From Glandiceps talaboti (taxonomy: Eukaryota; Hemichordata; Enteropneusta; Spengelidae): a stretch of DNA of 64,000 bases. Shown here piece by piece: positions 33,935-46,758 of this stretch. The number at the start of each line of letters is the position of its first letter. The stretch's first letter is position 1. Location: NCBI RefSeq assembly GCF_964340395.1, contig NC_135552.1, positions 10,003,194-10,067,193 on the forward strand, given 5' to 3'. A program made the translations under genes and the position numbers. The notes below the pieces were generated by a model, which did not search any database, had not been told where the DNA came from, and saw only the letters and a list, made by a program, of their open reading frames with translations.

Positions 33935-34230
33935 GCTGTTCTCCAAAAATCTTTCTTCATTCAGTCAAGGAAAATATGAGTGACCTATTAAAGTTGCTGG
34001 ACAAGTAGTGACTTAGGTCACGAGTATTTTCCAGCTGAATGAAGAAAAATATTTGAGTATAACATTATACCAGCGCCAGTAATATCAAAGAAAAATCGAG
34101 GAAAGTAATGTCAATTTTGAACATTTTGACTCATATTTCAAACACAGCATAACCAGTGATTTAGACATGCAGTGTCGTGACGTACAACAACCAGAGTATA
34201 TATTCCATATTTTTAGCTTATGCATGGTAT
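33935..34230. mobile_element. MITE plus adjoining dispersed repeat downstream of MYG1
   Basis: 33,935-34,080 is an inverted-repeat element ('tttcttcattcagtcaaggaaaatatgagtgacc' paired with 'ggtcacgagtattttccagctgaatgaagaaa'; each part is imperfect), related to 15,690-15,870. The following 150 bp match 24,640-24,790. Confidence 0.65.
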
Positions 34231-36166
34231 AATAAATTCTTGTATTCTGTATTGGCGTTGTCATTGTCCCATTTATACTACAGCCCATTTCAATTAACCA
34301 TTCACTGATCTTTTTGATACAACCACACAGAACAAATAAGAAACAGCATATCCTAAACTAAGAATACAATATCACAATTTCTCACTACCTTTAGTCTATT
34401 ATGAACTGCAACTAGACAGACTTGCGGGTTCAAGTGTTTTGACATCTGAATTTGATGTGTATATTTCATTTACACTAAAAGTAGCAAGAAACGATTCATT
34501 CAATTTTGCTACCTTTACGTGTAGCAAGTATAGTTTCTTATTGGTTTCTACGTGGTCGTATCAAACAGAGCTGGTGAATGGTAACTTGAAACCTGCTGTA
34601 TGTTCAAGTTCTTGTGTGTATATCAGCATGAATGGTAGCATTGAAGCTTGCACAAATTAACATTTAGAGGCTTGTGTTAAATTCTGATTACTAGATGGAT
34701 TACAACTTATTGTAAACATAATCATGTTCTGGGCAGTTAACGGAACAATCTTTGAATACAAATGTACATCTATGACCCCTTTTTAGGCTCACATACCCAT
34801 AAGATCACGTGCCAAATAGTGGGTCAATTTGTTGACAATGACATGAAGTTTGCAAGTTTATGTTTGGAACAAAAGTTCTATCTCAGAATACATGTGTGCG
34901 ACATGACATGTATGGTCCATTTTGTTATGGGCAGAAAGGACTACAGTGTGAAGTGAATACGACAACAAATATATAGATACACCATTATCTTTTATTGAGT
35001 ATTACAATACATATTAAATTATAATCACTCATATAATTACTAGTTCTAACATCTACCGTTTTATAGTACAGTGTGTTTTGCAAACTACTGTCTTGTTACA
35101 TACAAAAGCATACAGTTCAGTATCGGTCAATTGCAACCCATACTTGCCCGACTCAAGTAACTTTGTGTGGCAAGGAGCAACAGTATACTGTTTCATACAA
35201 AAAAAAATGCCCCCCTCCTCCTCCTCCAATATATACAAAGTGTAGAGGTTATGGGTTGTGTACATTGAATCATCAAATCAAGAGTTCCCTCTTTGACCCC
35301 CCCCCCCCCCCCCCCAACCACAAGTAGCATGTACAGGCAAGAAAATACCCATATTCAATTCTATGATGAAGTATTCTATTTATAGATCAAGGTCAAGGCT
35401 TCTCTCCTTATCTTGAGTTGTGAGAATGTATTTGATGTGCAAGTTTAGGTTTATATTTACTGGTGTACTGGGGATGAAGGTTTGAATTTAAAAACATAAA
35501 ATGAGCAAATAATTTATCTCGCCAGCTTTACATATAAATGGACTACGTAAATACTATTGCCTTGGTCTTGGGTTCAATGACTTGAAAAGCTTGGGTAACT
35601 TACACAGACATGTGAAACAACACACTAAATTGTATAGTACATCACAGATGACATTTCATTGATGAATTAACTTGTGATGGTGCAATTTCAATTTTTTCCC
35701 CTTGTATACAATACTTTGGCTCAAAGATTCTATTTACCATTTGAAAGTTCTTAAGCATTTCTTAGATGCCATCAACAGTTTATTCTGTACTGATTGTTAC
35801 CACAGCAACCAATGATGGAGAATGCTGTCGGTACACATTAGTGTATTAAACACTTGTTTTACATATTCAAAACTTGTACAAAGTTTTCTCTGAGAGTCGA
35901 CGGAAATCTTTGACGTATACTGTGAGTTGTGTGTGTGAGATACAAGACAAATAGCATCATTTCCATAACATCAACTGCTTACTTAGCACCATCAACCTTT
36001 CACTTCATCACACAGCGTAACAATTCTAGGATAAGTAACACAGTGCGAAATTCTTGACTCCAAGTCAAGCGATGTGAAAAACTGGACAAGTCACAGTGAA
36101 AACTTGACGCCATGTCACACAATGTAAAATATATGCATGATAACAAGTAACAAGGTGCGACAAATG
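34231..36166. other. convergent intergenic region / 3' UTRs of MYG1 and ZXD
   Basis: No further gene seen. Contains a (CTC)n/(C)n stretch at 35,206-35,226 and an 18-bp C run at about 35,298-35,316. A minus-strand AATAAA (34,996-34,991) could end the ZXD transcript, and a plus-strand AATAAA near 34,230 could end MYG1. Both are inference. Confidence 0.4.
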
Positions 36167-39100
36167 TTACGCCAGGTCTTGTAGATTTATCGTACTTTCA
36201 GTGAATGGTGTAACATTGCTATCTGAGTTGCTATGAGTTTCTATATAGTCATCACTGACATTAGTCTCTGATGGGTTATCATCATCGCCGTTACTCTGTG
36301 GCTCCTGTAAGATTGTAACTGGCAGTTCACTGGAAATGCTGGACTGATCTGAACTGGTAGACGACGCTGGCAGTGATATGTCTGGATGGAATGGTATATC
36401 TTGGTCTGATGGTGGGTCATCCTGTCAACAAAATCAGATATTTCGATTTAACATTTTGATTTTACATAGGTTCATTTTATTGCCGGAATGTTCATATCAT
36501 AGTAGAGTGAGTGCTCAGAAGTTGACAGCTGCCCTTAATGAACAGATAACGACACTGAATACACATTTCATTTATACCAATCATTTATGACCTTTAACCT
36601 CTTCATGATCACATCTGACCTTTAACCTTGTGCTACCTGAATATATGACCTCCAGTAACGTCAAAATGTTTGTATTATAAATTTAGTCACGTTTTAGCGA
36701 TATTTATTTACAAGAATTGATCAACGATGGTTAATTCTTTAATTCACACCAAAAATAAAGTTGAGATGTGTAACAAATTTGACATTTGGTCATGTAAATT
36801 TTGGTGGGAAACTGACTTACTTGTAGCAACTGTGTCTGGACATAATGTGAACCAGTAGCTGGGTCCCGTAGTGTAATGGCACTGGATGTCATAACTACAC
36901 CAGTGGTTGTGAATGCAGGTGAATTGACTGCAGCTGTAGTAGTGAAGACTGGTGAAGTGGGATTGGTGGAATCTTCAGACGCATCAAGACTGTGTTCATC
37001 ATCTACTGTACACAATAAACGTAAACAAGTCTTTCTTAAATCTACAGTCATTAGAAGATGAAGGTATGACAACCAAGATGATGCAACAATAATGAGATAC
37101 ACTATAATATTTATGTTCATTGTTTGAAACTCTTTGTGTTAAGAACAAACACTTTGTACACAGAAAGTTGATCAAGTCCTTAGTAGTCACACAACACAGG
37201 TGAAGTTACCAAATGAAATGTCCACTTAGAGATAAAGCCTAGGTGAAATATTAAGTTAACTTTGGCTACTGTGTTGATTGTTAGGAGCTCCCCCCCCCCC
37301 ACCCACCCACCCGTGATAAAGCAATGGACCAGTCCGATACAAATGGAGAATCCTTGTGCCCTAGAGCCTTTCCAGTTCTTACCTGTTGCCTTTTCTGAAT
37401 CAGGACTTGGAACGTTATGAAATATCTTCCGTCGTTTTACAGGTCTGTGTTGCACCACAGTAAGACCCTGTATAGCACTGTAATCAGTCCTGGCAGCACC
37501 ACTGTTATTGGCTTGGAACACCCTGGTGGTATACTGTAATGGACTCTCAGATGTAGCTGTTGTCTCTGGTGTCTGGCTTTGTGTCACCGAGCTGACAGAT
37601 GCAATGTCTGGGTTTACCACAAACTGAGTGACAACATTACTGCCAACGTGTTGTGCCATTACTTCTGGTTGTAAGTTGGTGGCAGTCACAATAGGTTGGT
37701 CGACATCAGTGGTGGTTAAGTAATCTTGTACGTTTTCAGTGGCATTGTCTAAGTTCTGGTCATCAAACTGACCTTCCTGTGGGAATGAGTTGTCCTGGCC
37801 AGCAGCTACAGCTGTGACTGCTGTAGGCTGGACTTGTAAATCAAATGTGCTGGTATCAGCTGTTTGATCAACCTGTCCTATCTGTCCAACTTGAGCAATG
37901 CGCACCACTGTAATGGAGACAAAAATACCAAGAGTGAAATTCTTAGAATGCACGTTCGTCACAGCAGATACATGTATTGCACTTGTGTGTGTTGTGTATA
38001 ATACCTTGTTCTCTGAGGTCTTTCAAGATATGGCCAAAATTTACAAAATGCCAACTACTGGTTGACTTTTATGAATGACCACAGTAGTATTATCAGGTGT
38101 AATATGCAATCAAACTTTTGTTTTCCTAATTGCTATAATACCTCTTCTAAGAACACAGATTTACATTTTATTATGCTTCCAGTGATCTAAGAGATTAAAG
38201 TGTTTTAATATTTTCGTTTGCTATGAATATTTTTTTTTGCATGCCTCCAGGAACACCAGGATGTGTGCCACACAGGCATCTTGAAAGTGGAATATTCATA
38301 CAGTGCTTACCTGTGGGTGTACCATCACCGGTTCCTGTAATGTTTTCCAAAGTGGTCCCAGACAAATCTTCAGGATTGATATAAATAAAACCAAACTGGT
38401 TGGCCTCCACTGTCAAAGTAAAATAATGTTTGCAATATAAATATGTGCTATACAGAGTAAACCACAGGTACTTGTCGTCTATGAATGAAAGGGTCACTCA
38501 TACAAATTCCACCCCTACTGACTATTGTACAGTCACTCCAGTTTTACAGGTTTGTTGTCTGTATAAGTATTTTATATACTGTGGTAATGGCCATCAATTG
38601 AGTGAAAGTTATGTGACGTAAAATCATGAAGTGACTCTCCTGCACCTAAAGTGTACGAAAATATCTTTATTTCCTAGCGTGGCATTCCCCTCTAACAAAG
38701 TTGTTTTGATGATACTATGAAGAACACAGCTGAATCAATCATAAATGGTTAGGAAAATTGATAAGTTTTGAGTCTGTTAAAAGAAACCCAGTACTTACAT
38801 GCCACTGTGTTGATGTTATGTAGTCTGTTGATGTGTGTTTTGAGACTAGCTTTACTGGCATACACTTTATGGCAACCTTGGACTGGACAATCAAAGCCTT
38901 CCTTCTCTTTGCTTTTATCATTGGTGTTAGCATGTTTCTTCATGTGGACATACAGACTACTACGAGCTGAAAACTTGGCTTCACAATCTGAAAGATTAAA
39001 TCATTTAGATGTCTCAAAATAATACATATGGTACATAGTGAGAAATAAGGAACTCAACTGCTGAATTTAGTGGTATAGACAATATATGTTACAGTCACAT

Positions 39101-42100
39101 ATATGCAGACAGCTACACATCATGGATAGATAGATAGACAGATAGATAGATACATACATACATACATACATACATACATACATTAATTTCATTATTAATA
39201 CTAATCATGTTTTTGGCCCTAAGAACAGTGTGCCTGTTACAAGTAGATTTACTTGTATTAGTAATGTAGTGTATTGCATTACATGTCAAAAATGTTGGTG
39301 ACCGTTTCGTGGAATATCTCCGTTTGACCAGACAAAAGAATCGTAACTATCCCGTATCTATGCATTTTATTACAAACGACCATAATGTATCAGATATGTC
39401 CATTTCAGGAATTTGTAAGGTTTCTGGTGATGAGAAAGCTTTGAGGTTGAAGGAAGAAGAAATCATTTTCCGTCTTGGAACGCTGGAACCCCTTGGAATT
39501 AATAGATTATTCTCGTCTTTCCCAATAAAATTATCATGATTATTGGGTATTTTTTTAGATTTCAGGCGTATTCTATTGGGTTCTATTAGGTGCGTGCGAA
39601 TTTAAGAACTTATCCCACGTATAACCGTTTATTTATATCACGCGCAGTTTTGTTCCATTATATTTAGAAATGTTCGGGTTTTCACCTGGCATTTCTCTGT
39701 CTCGCCAATTTTTCCTTTGAAAAAGAATATTTATTCGAAATGTCGGATTTAACAGCTATATATACGGACTGGTTTATTAGTTCCTTATGCATTTCTTTCT
39801 ACATACATACATACATACATACATACATACATACATACATACATACATACATACATACATACATACATACATACATACATACATACATACATACATGCAT
39901 GCATACATACATACATACATACATAATTCGCACTGTGCTTCAGGAATACAGCTGAAAGTTGTTTTTCTTAGGGATCTTTGTATTTCAATAGTTTTGTAAT
40001 AATATACAATGTGTAATAATAGTGCGTGTGTGCCTATGTATTTGTGTGTATGCGAGTCTTTATATAGATGTGTGTTTATCTAAATAAATCTAAGACCACA
40101 CCACAGAAAAATTCAGATTTCAAGCTACAGTGAAAATTAATCCTCCGAGAATCCTTGCCTGTCATAGGGCATTCAAAGTTACATATAGAAATCATACATA
40201 GAGAGGAAAGTGCTTGCCTGTGACAGGGCATTCAAAGCCATATTTATACAACTCGTACATAGCATGAGAGTGCTTACCAGTGACAGGGCATTCAAAGATA
40301 CATTTATACAACTCATACATAGCGTGAGAGTGCTTACCTGTGACAGGGCATTCAAATGGTTTTTCACCAGTATGAGTGACTAGATGACCTTTAAGATGTT
40401 CAGCTCTTGTGAATGCTTTACCACAGCCATCCTCAGGACAAACATATTTCTTTTCACCTGTATGTCTTCTTTGATGTCTGGTCAATTTCTGTAGACATGT
40501 AAATGCCCATTCACATCCCTGAAAAGAAAGTAAATATATCTTGTAACCAAAGCAACCAACACACTCCCAGTCTCTTTAATACTGAAGTAATATGTCGATA
40601 TTTGCATGAATATGAAACACAGAAGCAGAGTTCTTGCAAATTGAAAACTGTTTTTACACATGATGAACTTTAAGTAGTGAATGGTAGAATGGTTACCGAG
40701 TCCTTCTCACAAGTTTCTACTTTTTGATGTATGCATAGTTAAAAAATATTGCAGAAGTGAAATAAGGCCTCTTGCACTAGGTTGAACAAACGGCAAGACA
40801 TTGAATAACTACCATGAATAAATTACTCAAGAAGTGACTAGATGTGAGGGCTATGATATTTCAATATTGTAACATCCTTTGAAAAAATCATTTCCCAGAA
40901 TTTCATAGCAAATGTTGGCTGCATATTCAACCGAAGAATTCTGCAAACTTTGCTTAATTAAGATCCTTGAATTTTTTGAAACCAATGGAATTGTTTGAGT
41001 CAAATATTGTTGACAGCTTAATGTACTGCTACGATGTGATTTTAGGCCTACATTTGTTTCATGTTGTGTACCGCTCTCATGGCATTTCTTTTGAAAATGA
41101 CAACATAGGTGGGAAACTAAAATGTGGTGGAATATACCTGAAATGGACAGACGTATGGTCTTTCCCCAGTATGTGACCTTAGATGTAATTTCAACCGACA
41201 CGGTTTATCAAATTTCTTCTCGCATCCTTCAAAGGTACATGGAAAGATTTGTTCTTCTCTTTGATGACTTCGTACATGAGAACCAAGTGCACTAGACGTG
41301 GCAAATGCCTTGTTACAGCCAGGATGATCACAGCTGTGAAGAAAGTACAAATAAGACAGCTTATAGTGATGAGTTTATCAACATGAATAAAGTTGAGCTG
41401 ATACACATTTGTATCAAGTTAGGGAGTTATAGTTATGGTTAGGAATAGGGTTATACTCCCTAGCATATAACATATTTCTGAACAAAATGACAAGTCGTTA
41501 TTCACCGAGTATCATCAGGTCAGCAAAACCTAGTACGGATTGTTCATACTTACATGAATTTTTTATCGTCACAGTGTTTTCGCTTGTGCGTTTCCAATTT
41601 CCGTCGTGTGGAGAACGATTCACCACAGCCTTCGACATCACATGGGAAGAGAGTAGTTGGTCTGAGATGTATTTTCATGTGACTGTTCAGATTGTAGACA
41701 GTTGTATAAAATTTGCCACATCCACCGACAGGACACTGGGAGAAACAAAAAAGACAAAGGTGAAAACGAGTTTCAATTTGGTGTTTCTTGGCAACTAAGC
41801 GATATTTATATGATGTGAAAACATGAAGTGACTCTCTAACCCAAAGTTTAAGAAAATACCTTTACTTCCTGGCGTAACATTCCCCTTTAATTTACTTCAA
41901 AGTCACTGATCCTTCATCGTCAAAATATAACTGTATCACACAACTAAACAATCAACTGGTAAACATAATACTTACTTTGAATGGCTTTTCTCCAGTATGC
42001 TTAGCATAATGTCTCTTTAGTTTATAGGAGGTGGTGAAAGCCCATACGCAGTTCTCAAAGGTACACTGAAAAGGGAAGATAAATATATTACAATCAATGT

Positions 42101-44513
42101 ACAAGAGCCAACAGATGTGGTTATGTGCATACATGTAGTTACGTACGTATGTGAAGTACATACATGTATCGGTGCAAAATGTGACCTCAGTCCAGCTTTG
42201 ACTGAAAATCTGACACATCATAGTGACTGAAATTTTATCATTTCTTTCCACATTTTCAAACCATTGATTTTTTACTAACTAATATGTACAGTCCTCTCTA
42301 GTCATTTTAAAGCAGCACATTGACTTCATGAAAACATGATAATTAGCATAACACTGAGCTCTTTTGTTATACAAATATGAATTAATATTATTTTCAGATG
42401 AGAACCCTAACATCAAGCCAGCTATGAAAGTATATACTTACTTTGAAAGGCCTTGCCTCTCCCGTATGTGCTGACACATGAAGTTTGAGTTTTGCCTTTG
42501 AGTTAAACTTTCTACCACAGCCATTCTCAGGACAAAAATATACTTTTCCACTAGCATCATCACCATCATCGTCGTCCTCATCTTCATCGTCCTCATCTTC
42601 TTCTTCATCAGTCATATCCTGGTGACAAATCACAAAATTATTCAACAAAGCTGAAGGTATTTTCACAGGTCAGGTTTCCTCTATTATCTATAGTCCTGTT
42701 TTGACTAATTTACAGTGACCATATTAATAAGACACAGGGTATTCAATTTTTGACATTTTATTTATAAAACAACTTTACTATATTTTCCTACTTGGTGTCT
42801 AAATATATTGCAAAAAACTAGAAATAATGTTTTTAAAAGTTTGTTATTTTTAGTACAGGAAGTGATTTGCTAACAGATATTGCAGAAACTAGACACATAC
42901 CTCTCCTGCAGGTATCTCATTTTCCATTTCATTTCCGTCACTCTTTCCCGGTTCTATTCCTTCTTGAGCTAAAACAAAGAACACGGAACTCATATCAAAT
43001 ATATGTACTACTATGTAATAGCGAGAAGTGCCACAACATTTTCATTCAAATTAGCAAAACAATAATGTGTACATGATATTATATTTTAGTTAATATTTTC
43101 ATTGCCATGATTTGAAATCACTATTGAAAAATATTGATTAACAATGTCACCATAAATTAGCATTTCATATAATATAGCAGTCTATGATAGCAACTTACCC
43201 TCTGACTTCACCCCTGCTGACACACTTGCTGGTGGTCCACTAGTCGGAACAACTGGTGTTTGCCCAGCAGTTGATGGTTCATTCATTAAAATCAAACCAT
43301 CGCTAGGTGGCGTCGTTACTAATCCCCCACTAACAGGAGCTGTTACAAGTCCCTCACTTACTGGTGTGTTTAACAGAGATTCACTGGAAGGAGTGACTAC
43401 AACGTTTGTATGTGCAGCCATAGCAGTAGGTACAGTTTGTGCGCATGTAGCTTGTGTGATGGAAGAATTACTTCCCGACAATGTTAACACTTGTTGGTTT
43501 GCTGTCACAGTTTGTGAGCATGATGATTGTGTAGAGGAACTGGGTCCCTGCAAAGTTAGTACTCCTTGATTTGAAACAAGTCTAGGGTCGGCAGGATTTA
43601 TTGTTACAATTCTCTGAATAGTTCCATCCTCCTTTCTTGTGCTTTTAGTTGTGACGATGTAAATAGTCGCACCCTGTCCTTTATTCGTAGTACTACTAGT
43701 ATTGGCAGTTGTTTCAACTTGGTTTGATACTGGCTCCAGTGAATCGCTCAAATCATTGTTTTCGAACTGTTCACTGTCACCTGCATTCATAATTTCAGTA
43801 AAGCTGTCACACACACTGTCATTTAAACTCGATGCCCCACTATTCTTTGGACCGACCGATTCCTCAAATTCCATTCCTTCATCAGGCATAGTTTCTAGCT
43901 CCTGTGGAGTCATAAGTGTGTTGCTTTTGTCCCTTCCTAAATTTCCTTCTATGAGAGATTCTATATCGAACTCTTTCCCTAATTTGTGTACTTCACTCGG
44001 ATTTTCTTGAGTGATGTTTTCTAAAAGATGAACGGGTGCATTATCATCTTGTGAGATGGTTGGATTTCCCTTACTTCCGGGTTCTGATGACCCACCTTCC
44101 AAAACGTGACCCAATTTCACTCCGCCATCTTGCATTCCTCTGTCTTTATCTAATGGGTCGGGAGTAATGCTTTCATCCTCCCACAGTGGTGTTTCTTCGT
44201 CACTGTACCTCTCGGCAACGATGGCTCCGACCTTTAATGCGTGAACGTCGCTGCTGCTTTGATTGTTCGCGTTGTCAGCGTGAGAGATGACAATCCACTG
44301 AACACCATCCGGGGCGGCTTCACCGCCATTTTGAACAGCTTCATGGGGCCCATTTGACTCTTCCTCATTTCGACTCACCTCGCTGTTTTCTTTGGTAACA
44401 AATTTATCATCGTTGTCGTTTTTCTGTGTGATTTTCTGGTCCGTCTGGTTGGTTTCATGGGGGCCGCCATTTTGAGTATGCCCTTGCCAGTTTTGGTCGG
44501 GATTCCCGTCCAT
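36167..44513 (-). CDS. ZXDC: ZXD-family (ZXDC-like) C2H2 zinc-finger transcription regulator (12 coding exons, 1153 aa)
   Basis: Exons: 44513-43199, 42968-42901, 42618-42442, 42065-41976, 41735-41554, 41333-41138, 40518-40338, 38987-38799, 38409-38311, 37907-37383, 37005-36821, 36421-36167. All phases close (3462 nt). The first ~440 residues are acidic, Ser/Thr-rich and disordered. Then an acidic run (about residues 462-480) and ten C2H2 fingers of the CxxxxCxxxF type follow, e.g. CDHPGCNKAFATSSALGSH, CTFEGCEKKFDKPCRLKLH, CPEDGCGKAFTRAEHLKGH, and the ninth CPVTDCEAKFSARSSLYVH. Ten such fingers with this order, the later AARTDYSAIQ motif and the last residues STINLQDLA match vertebrate ZXDC. 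In vertebrates ZXD proteins form complexes that help CIITA activate MHC class II genes; the role in an invertebrate is unknown. A CCAAT box lies 72 bp above the ATG. The exon-7 donor is tandemly duplicated (see findings). Confidence 0.95.
39124..39184. repeat. (GATA)n/(CATA)n microsatellite in ZXD intron 7
   Basis: GATA repeats pass into CATA repeats. Confidence 0.9.
39294..39540 (+). mobile_element. Penelope-like element fragment (GIY-YIG endonuclease C-terminus)
   Basis: The frame reads VGDRFVEYLRLTRQKNRNYP, then VSMHFITNDHNVSDMSISGI, and ends EIIFRLGTLEPLGINRLFSS. This is the pattern H/R...PVS.HF....HS..DM.V.G....... FKLGTL.P.GIN..FSF seen at the end of GIY-YIG domains fused to Penelope-like reverse transcriptases. 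The GIY-YIG catalytic start and the RT are absent. The following ~200 bp look like its 3' end. It lies antisense in ZXD intron 7 and is dead. Confidence 0.75.
39797..39925. repeat. (ACAT)n microsatellite
   Basis: About 125 bp of CATA repeats with two GCAT variants near 39,897-39,902. Open frames here are artefacts. Confidence 0.97.
40150..40356 (-). repeat. four tandem ~60-bp copies of the ZXD exon-7 splice donor region
   Basis: Period 60 (59 for the last). Each copy holds the last 19 exonic bases (tttgaatgccctgtcacag on the gene strand) plus about 41 intronic bases. Donors in gene order: GTAAGC (40,337-40,332), GTAAGC (40,277-40,272), GCAAGC (40,217-40,212), GCAAGG (40,158-40,153). Confidence 0.9.
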
Positions 44514-44640
44514 TTTTTCGTCGGGTTGATATTCGGGGGTTCCTTCAGCACTACCGAAAGGGCTGTGTCAGTATGATCAAATGCTATTGGTTAATATTTG
44601 GCATGTGATTACCACATGACTCATGCGCATTATTATTTCA
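44514..44640 (-). promoter_or_regulatory. ZXD gene promoter region
   Basis: Contains an inverted CCAAT box (attgg, 44,585-44,589) about 72 bp before the ATG and ATGCGCAT/TTGCGCAG motifs at about 44,622-44,648 that resemble NRF1 half-sites. No TATA box is obvious. Confidence 0.5.
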
Positions 44641-44948
44641 TTGCGCAGACTCAGTCAAGTGGACTACGAATTTGTAATGATTGTAAACTTTATGACTTTT
44701 AGTCGTTCTTCTATTAGTATGCACAGGGGCGTGTATTATTGCTTAGATTTCCGTTTTCTTAGGAAAATATCATACGAATCTTGCTGCTACAAATGTATCA
44801 ATCTATATAGTACTACGTATACTCTCTTCCCCTGTACAGGTAGGAATATATACTAGTATTCAAAAGGTTGTTATATTTAGCCTGTAGACCTGGAAAACAA
44901 CAAATCTATGAAATATTACACGCCCCTGTGTTAGTATGTGGCTAATTT

Positions 44949-44959
44949 CATTGATTGAT

Positions 44960-45012
<53 letters not shown>
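44949..45012. repeat. (ATTG)n microsatellite
   Basis: Near-perfect 4-bp repeat of about 60 bp. Confidence 0.95.
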
Positions 45013-45158
45013 TATGTCAAAATGGGTATTACATAATTGACAGTGAAAATAGTAGATGAAGACATTTTAACGGCACAGACAATGCATGTAATATCGAGAA
45101 ATCCTATTCTCACTGGCACAGTTTTCCTTGAAATTCCCTGATAATATGGCTTGTTATG

Positions 45159-45260
<102 letters not shown>

Positions 45261-46624
45261 TGATCGACTTTCTTACATTCTTTATTATCAGTTTATTTAC
45301 TGTTTAATGTGCGCACATAATATATGAGCTAATATATTCGGAATGCATTTTTGTGAAATAAGTATACACTCTTTCCACAATATGTCATAGAGGGCGCTCT
45401 ACTATACTAGCCTGGTATGCAAGGAAGTCACTAAAAAGTAGAACATGTAGATTGGAAGTAAACTCAGGCTACACTTTGGCAGACCCTGATTTCACAAAAT
45501 GTGTAAACTCAGGGACGTGGATACTCTTTTACTTGATCAAAGAGAGTTAGCAAGTAAAAGAGTATCCATAGATACATTAGAAAAACCTGGACGATCGGCG
45601 TACTGACATTCTAACTAATCCCTTGAACATGGTGTTCCGGTATTTATCACTGTCTGTATTTCTTTGTTTCTTTAAAGAAGTATATAAACACGTGAATAAA
45701 CTTATGGTCTAGGCAAAGAAGGATGAATTGACCAACATGCTTTGGACCACGCGTGAAACATGTTTGTGTACAATTAGAAAAACCGATCTTGACAGTAAAA
45801 CATGTCTTTACACATACCAAGTCACCTTATTTTTAACCTTTGGCAAATTATCGGTATTACATACGATTCAAGCCAAAAATTAATAATTTTTAAAATGAAA
45901 AAAAAAAAAATGTCAAAATTAACAATTAGTCTAATTTCGATTTTCATCATTGTAACTTACACTTGACAACTTTACCGGCAGGGATGTAGCACAGAGATTT
46001 TATTTGCAGTCTGAATTGCTTGTGCTGTCTGCACAATTAATCACACCATTCCGCATCGTACAAAAAAGTTGATTATTTGAGTTTACAATTAAATAAAACA
46101 TTTTACGAAACATATTAAGTAATTGGCTACATTGCTTCATGCTGTTTATTTTTTCAAGTAAAAATTAAAAATGGTGTATTGCTGTTTTCTCACCCATAAG
46201 GTCACTTTAATGGGCATTCCCTGATATTCATAGATAAGATTCCAATTAATGACAGTATACGTTAGATTTGGGGAAATGATGGCTACTCGGTCTACACAAT
46301 TGTACTATACACTGTGTCGGGGAGCGCTATATCGTCCCTGGCGCTTGCTGGAGAAGCGGCTGATAAGGAAGCAGTCGAGCTCATGACCAAGAAGCCAGAA
46401 GCCCCGACAACGGTGTTGGTTGTCTGATATTAGAAGATATCTTCAATATGAATACAGACTATCTCGATAAAATACACTATCAATGTTTCAAGTTGAAATG
46501 GACATCTAAACTCACATTACAGATAAACAAAGACGATCGATCACTTGCTATATTGTAACTGTGACAGCGCGTAGTGACTGCTGTTTTACAACGTGAAAAC
46601 TTTCCACCAATCACCTTCGTTATC

Positions 46625-46758
46625 ACTGACACGTGATCCGCAGACCAATCAAAATAGAGCACCGTTGTTGTGTGCGACTATAAGAATGTTGTCCATGGAA
46701 CACTGTTCCACACACGCTAGTTTCACTCTCAGTGTTACCAACGTCAAAGTTGCTCACC
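46625..46758 (+). promoter_or_regulatory. core promoter of the LC8-motif gene
   Basis: CACGTG-like E-box (ACACGTGA, about 46,629-46,636), CCAAT box (ACCAATCA, 46,644-46,651) and a TATA-like CTATAAG (46,678-46,684). The spacing predicts transcription starting near 46,710, about 50 bp before the ATG. Confidence 0.6.

Noticed and set aside
42394-42666. 90-aa zinc-finger ORF as a separate gene
   Set aside because: It is exon 3 of the ZXD gene with intron read-through at both ends. The same holds for the ORFs at 41,117-41,350, 41,952-42,251, 40,192-40,485 and 38,749-38,943.
44623-44856. 77-aa plus-strand ORF upstream of ZXD
   Set aside because: Lies in the promoter flank, no recognisable motif or transcription signal.
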